This document shows positions 60,702 to 64,000 of a stretch of 64,000 nt of DNA, one piece after another; the first letter of the stretch is position 1, and every line of letters begins with the position of its first letter. Both the position numbers and the translations under genes were made by a program. The stretch covers positions 18,367,521-18,431,520 of the forward strand of contig NC_092562.1 in the NCBI RefSeq assembly GCF_037975245.1, given 5' to 3'. The stretch comes from Apostichopus japonicus. Its lineage: Eukaryota; Echinodermata; Holothuroidea; Aspidochirotida; Stichopodidae. The notes under the pieces were generated by a model that worked only from the letters and a program-made list of their open reading frames with translations, had not been told where the DNA came from and made no database searches.

Positions 60702-62339
60702 CAGGGTTGTTTGTTTTAAATCACCTTGATTAAAATCACTGATTTAAATCGCGATTTAAATCAGATGATTTTTTTCAAAAAAATCACTGATTTAAATCAC
60801 TTTTACTACTTTTCCATTTTTTATGTGAATAGTTGCTTGAAATCATTGCAAATCACCAATTCTATATTAGAGTACACACAATAATTTATTGTAAGACATT
60901 CAGGCTACCCCCCTCATTATTTCCAGTCTCTGTGGTACCAGAATTACTAGGCCTAGATTACTTGAACCAGACATACTGTACACTGTAGTTCGTTCACACA
61001 CTAAATTTCCATACTCATTACGCTGGAATTTGTAGCTAAACCCTACAAAATCAGGAATGTAGTTTGCTATATTTTGATGCCATGAAAGTTGTATGCATGC
61101 ATATGATATATTGAGTGATGTATTGCATGGTTGGTTTTGTTGCGGCACAACTCAGTGGTGATAGACAGGAGGTGACCATTCCTTTCATTGTATCCAGTTG
61201 TATCCCCATGAGCAGGCGTTGAAGTACTTGCACCACCTTCATCTTCCTTCCCTGAGCACTTGTTGTAGTGAATTTTCATCCTCTTCACAAGACCTTGCAA
61301 TTCATGCCCACAGTTGTTACACTTCGCACGGCACCCAGTCATGGTATTGGATGGTATTTTCTTGAAATGATGCCAAATGGCATCCTGTTTCCTACCAGAC
61401 ATACTGTATTTAGGTGTGTTCTAGCTGAGATATGATAAGACTAAGGCTTGGCAATGTTCTGCTATGTCCATGTGATTATGATATAGTGCAATGAGCTCAC
61501 TGGATGACTAGTGGTCACTATGTGATCTGTGTACAATTATGGAGGTACCTCCATCCATGGCACAATCAATAGGCCCAATGGACAAGGTGTCTTAGGCATG
61601 AGTCATGACACTTCAATTCATAAGTCAAGTGCTCAAACAACACCCCAGAATACAATAGGTGTTAGTGTAATCTCCAATTATCACTAGTGGAGTGGACCAG
61701 AATGTATTTCCTGTGTATATTGATGGATAAACTATGAAGTGTTAGGCCCACAGTGCTTGCACAAACAAGCTCCCCAAGTGAATGACTGGAATTGGTATTC
61801 TTAGACTTGCAGTAGCCTTAGGTCATGTGTGTTCAATGGGAAATTGATTGAGGCCCAGGGCCCAGGTTTAATTAGCCTGCAAAGTATTCTGAATATATTA
61901 TAGGCCTATAAGGCTTATATATTAAAACTAGACATCAGCTGGCGTTAAACCGCCAACGTATATCCCCACATCATAGCAATCACAGTGTGTTTAAAAGCCA
62001 AATGGGAGAATATCAGGAACTATATGAGATCACCACCAACTTTTGGTACCACCATACGTTGCTCTCATTTGTTTTGTTCAAATTGGATGAATTAAATGGC
62101 CACTGCAGTGGGTCACATGTGGTCAAATTGAAAGTGATCAACACCATAATATCCCCAATGTGGGGATATAATGATCTGGGTGGATATGGGTGCATATATG
62201 TGATAATGTAGGCAACAATGGGGTCCAACTGAAATGTGGTTTTAAAAAAATCAAAAAAATCCGATTTAAATAAAAAAAATCTGATTTAAATCAAAAAAAT
62301 CCGATTTTTTGGATTTTTTTAAAAAAATCAACAACCCTG
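60702..62339 (-). mobile_element. hAT transposon derivative (1,638 bp) with 8-bp TSD
   Basis: The element begins CAGGGTTGTTTG and ends CAACAACCCTG. The TIR CAGGGTTGTT is perfect over 10 bp and imperfect beyond. The 8-bp direct repeat CTACAATG flanks it exactly (60694-60701 and 62340-62347), diagnostic of hAT. Both ends carry several copies of the palindrome GATTTAAATC within A/T runs (60725-60800 and 62261-62301), plausible transposase-binding sites. The minus strand encodes only a BED zinc finger (61067-61402). The interior is too short for the usual 600-residue transposase, so the element is an internally deleted, non-autonomous copy. Confidence 0.93.
61067..61402 (-). pseudogene. Remnant hAT transposase N-terminus: BED-type zinc finger
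   Basis: ATG at 61402 (minus) starts MSGRKQDAIWHHFKKIP, followed by CRAKCNNCGHELQGLVKRM and KIHYNKC. This is the BED-finger signature: aromatic W10 and F13, then C28-x2-C31-x13-H45-x3-C49. It is followed by a polar linker (KEDEGGASTSTPAHGDTTG) and about 35 residues without recognisable domain character before a stop. BED fingers bind DNA at the N-terminus of hAT transposases. The catalytic RNase-H-like core with its DDE residues and the C-terminal dimerisation region are absent. The last part may already be intron or noncoding sequence. It could still make a small DNA-binding protein, but no evidence says so. Confidence 0.75.
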
Positions 62340-62347
62340 CTACAATG

Positions 62348-63246
62348 GCAACGTTATATATGTAGGCGAGACAGTGTAATATTAACAGGGTGTTGTTATG
62401 GTACTACTAGCGGTTGTGTTCACAATGTTGACGTACTGCAGGTGTAGACAGACCATAACTACAATAACACGGTAAGACAGGTGATCAATGTAAACCAACT
62501 GTGGGTTAGGTGTTACTTTTCTATATATACCATTGTTAGTCTTCGACATCACGTTTCAAACGTAGTGGCACCTACCACTATGTTTCTAGTTATATAATCT
62601 ACACCAAGCCATAAACTTTCAGTTGCAAATATATGCTTAACTCCCTATTTGTCACTGAATCTCCTTGTTTTTGTAATCTGATGTAAGAAAGTAAGACTAT
62701 GAAAGTTTCATTGGTAACACGACTTTGTTCCTGCATCAGAAAAAAAAATTATAATTTATAACTGTGTGTGTGACGTAAGGTAGTTTATAATGACCAGGGA
62801 CTTGGGACACAATGACTTACTTCCAACCGAAATCAATATTATTATTATTGTATTCAGTGAAAGTTCAGGTCAGATAAAGATGAAAACAAAGGACGACCGC
62901 ATGCAGGAAAGCACGCTACCTTTTCAACTTGAGGAAAGACTTGTTTATCACTTTCTTAGTACAGGCATATATACAGTCAAATGTCTGTATGAATAGAAGA
63001 ATCCCACGTAAGGAATTTACATTGTACGTTTAATCCCGAGCAACCTTGATATGAATCAATTAAGATAATCTTCGTGACTGGAGGCCATTTACTATTATAC
63101 TCCCAAGAGAAGTAAAAAAAAAGAAGAAACAAACAAAAAAGATTACGATGCCATCGGCTGTTGTGTGTATATATACATATATGCACAGATGATTTAACTG
63201 TACATATATACCATACATTTTAAGATGGCGGTTAACATACAGACAC
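62348..63246. other. Low-copy AT-rich interval, no gene recognised
   Basis: No exon, RNA gene or repeat family could be supported. The 68-codon frame at 62790 has no motif. Confidence 0.4.

Positions 63247-63296
<50 letters not shown>
63247..63296. repeat. AAT trinucleotide microsatellite
   Basis: About 16 uninterrupted AAT copies. The poly-isoleucine stretch it gives on the opposite strand is an artefact. Confidence 0.98.
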
Positions 63297-63298
<2 letters not shown>

Positions 63299-64000
63299 TA
63301 CATGTGTAAAATTACATTTGACACTGGAATATTAAAATAACGTATTGCCTTTAACCGTAATGATGATAATGATAATAACAATGATTTATAATGCACACGT
63401 ATCCATCCAGAAAAAGACGCTCCAGGCACGAAGAGTTCCGAATCACATCATTTATGATGTGATTGTTTACCGTTAGCATGTGATGTCGTTATAGAACATA
63501 GGGGAAGGGTATGGATATAATAAGGGGTGTCACAACCACATGTTGTACCGTGACTTATCAGAAAGGAAAGAAGAAGTATTCATGATAACAGGATCTGTTT
63601 CTTTGTTTCACCCCCACCTCACCCCCCCCCCCCCCAAGAAAAACAGAAAGAAAGAAAGAAAAGAGAATGGATCGGTGAGGTATAAGCAATTTCAAATGTT
63701 TACAAATAAAATGATAAAAATTAATGTACAAACATCTGGGACACACAATGTCCTGTATTAGATTTAATGGATGCCGTAATAAGTTAAATATCAATCTCAA
63801 ATTTACATCCAACCTTAAACTTCATGTGGATTCATTTGAACAGGAAGGTAAAGAATGAAGGCTGATATACAATAGGCTACCACCAGCTTACATTATAGTA
63901 TACCATAGAAGCCTTGTGTGTTGGGAAGTGTGTGTACGGTAAACAGTACATCATGTAGAAAAGATCAACACATGATAACAGTTAGGCATACTTCCGTGCC
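63297..64000. other. Low-copy interval with simple repeats
   Basis: A C14 run (63622-63635) is followed by GAAA-type purine repeats to about 63665. Otherwise the interval is AT-rich with no recognisable gene. Confidence 0.5.

Noticed and set aside
63232-63429. Minus-strand frame with a long isoleucine run.
   Set aside because: It is translation of the AAT microsatellite.

Overview
This window is eukaryotic and dominated by repeats. There are no operons or Shine-Dalgarno sites. The evidence is LINE-type retrotransposons, hAT-type DNA transposons with 8-bp target duplications, Pol III promoter motifs, an AAT microsatellite and exon-like sequence with a GTAAGT donor. The mix of a Tx1-clade LINE, a Jockey/CR1-like LINE, BED-finger hAT elements and tRNA-like repeats suggests an aquatic invertebrate metazoan, possibly an echinoderm. 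The species assignment is inference only.

Layout. (1) 1-5547: a nearly complete Tx1-like non-LTR retrotransposon with two intact ORFs (ORF1 with three CCHC knuckles; ORF2 with APE endonuclease, reverse transcriptase and a C-terminal CCHC motif), ending in a stem-loop and poly(A). (2) 5548-49114: about 43.5 kb of uninterrupted, same-strand tandem array, roughly 270 copies of a 165-bp unit with 154- and 159-bp deletion variants. Each unit is a degenerate tRNA-like sequence with an A-box-like region and, with rare point mutants, an exact B box (GGTTCGAACCC). (3) 49115-49926: a second, internally deleted relative of the LINE with a broken ORF1. (4) 49927-51425: a third, divergent version of the tRNA-like unit, a short AAACGAACATTAG repeat, and a decayed Jockey/CR1-like reverse transcriptase fragment flanked by copies of the unit's tail. 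(5) 51426-52696: a second tandem array, 161-bp period, a diverged homologue of the first. (6) 52697-53136 and 53461-53831: two short non-autonomous DNA transposons. (7) 53840-64000: mostly low-copy, AT-rich sequence with a 1,638-bp hAT derivative (60702-62339) carrying only a BED zinc finger, simple repeats, and a tentative two-exon gene for a small secreted cysteine-rich peptide (55474-57630).

The central observation is that the LINE and the tRNA-like satellite look like a site-specific parasite and its target. Two independent LINE copies, in the same orientation, each have their 3' end joined to the same place in a unit: the loop of a 30-bp imperfect palindrome overlapping the A box. That palindrome is nearly invariant between the two arrays although the rest of the unit has diverged. 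Both LINE copies end in the same 3' hairpin with a compensatory base-pair change, which points to an RNA structure used for reverse-transcription priming.
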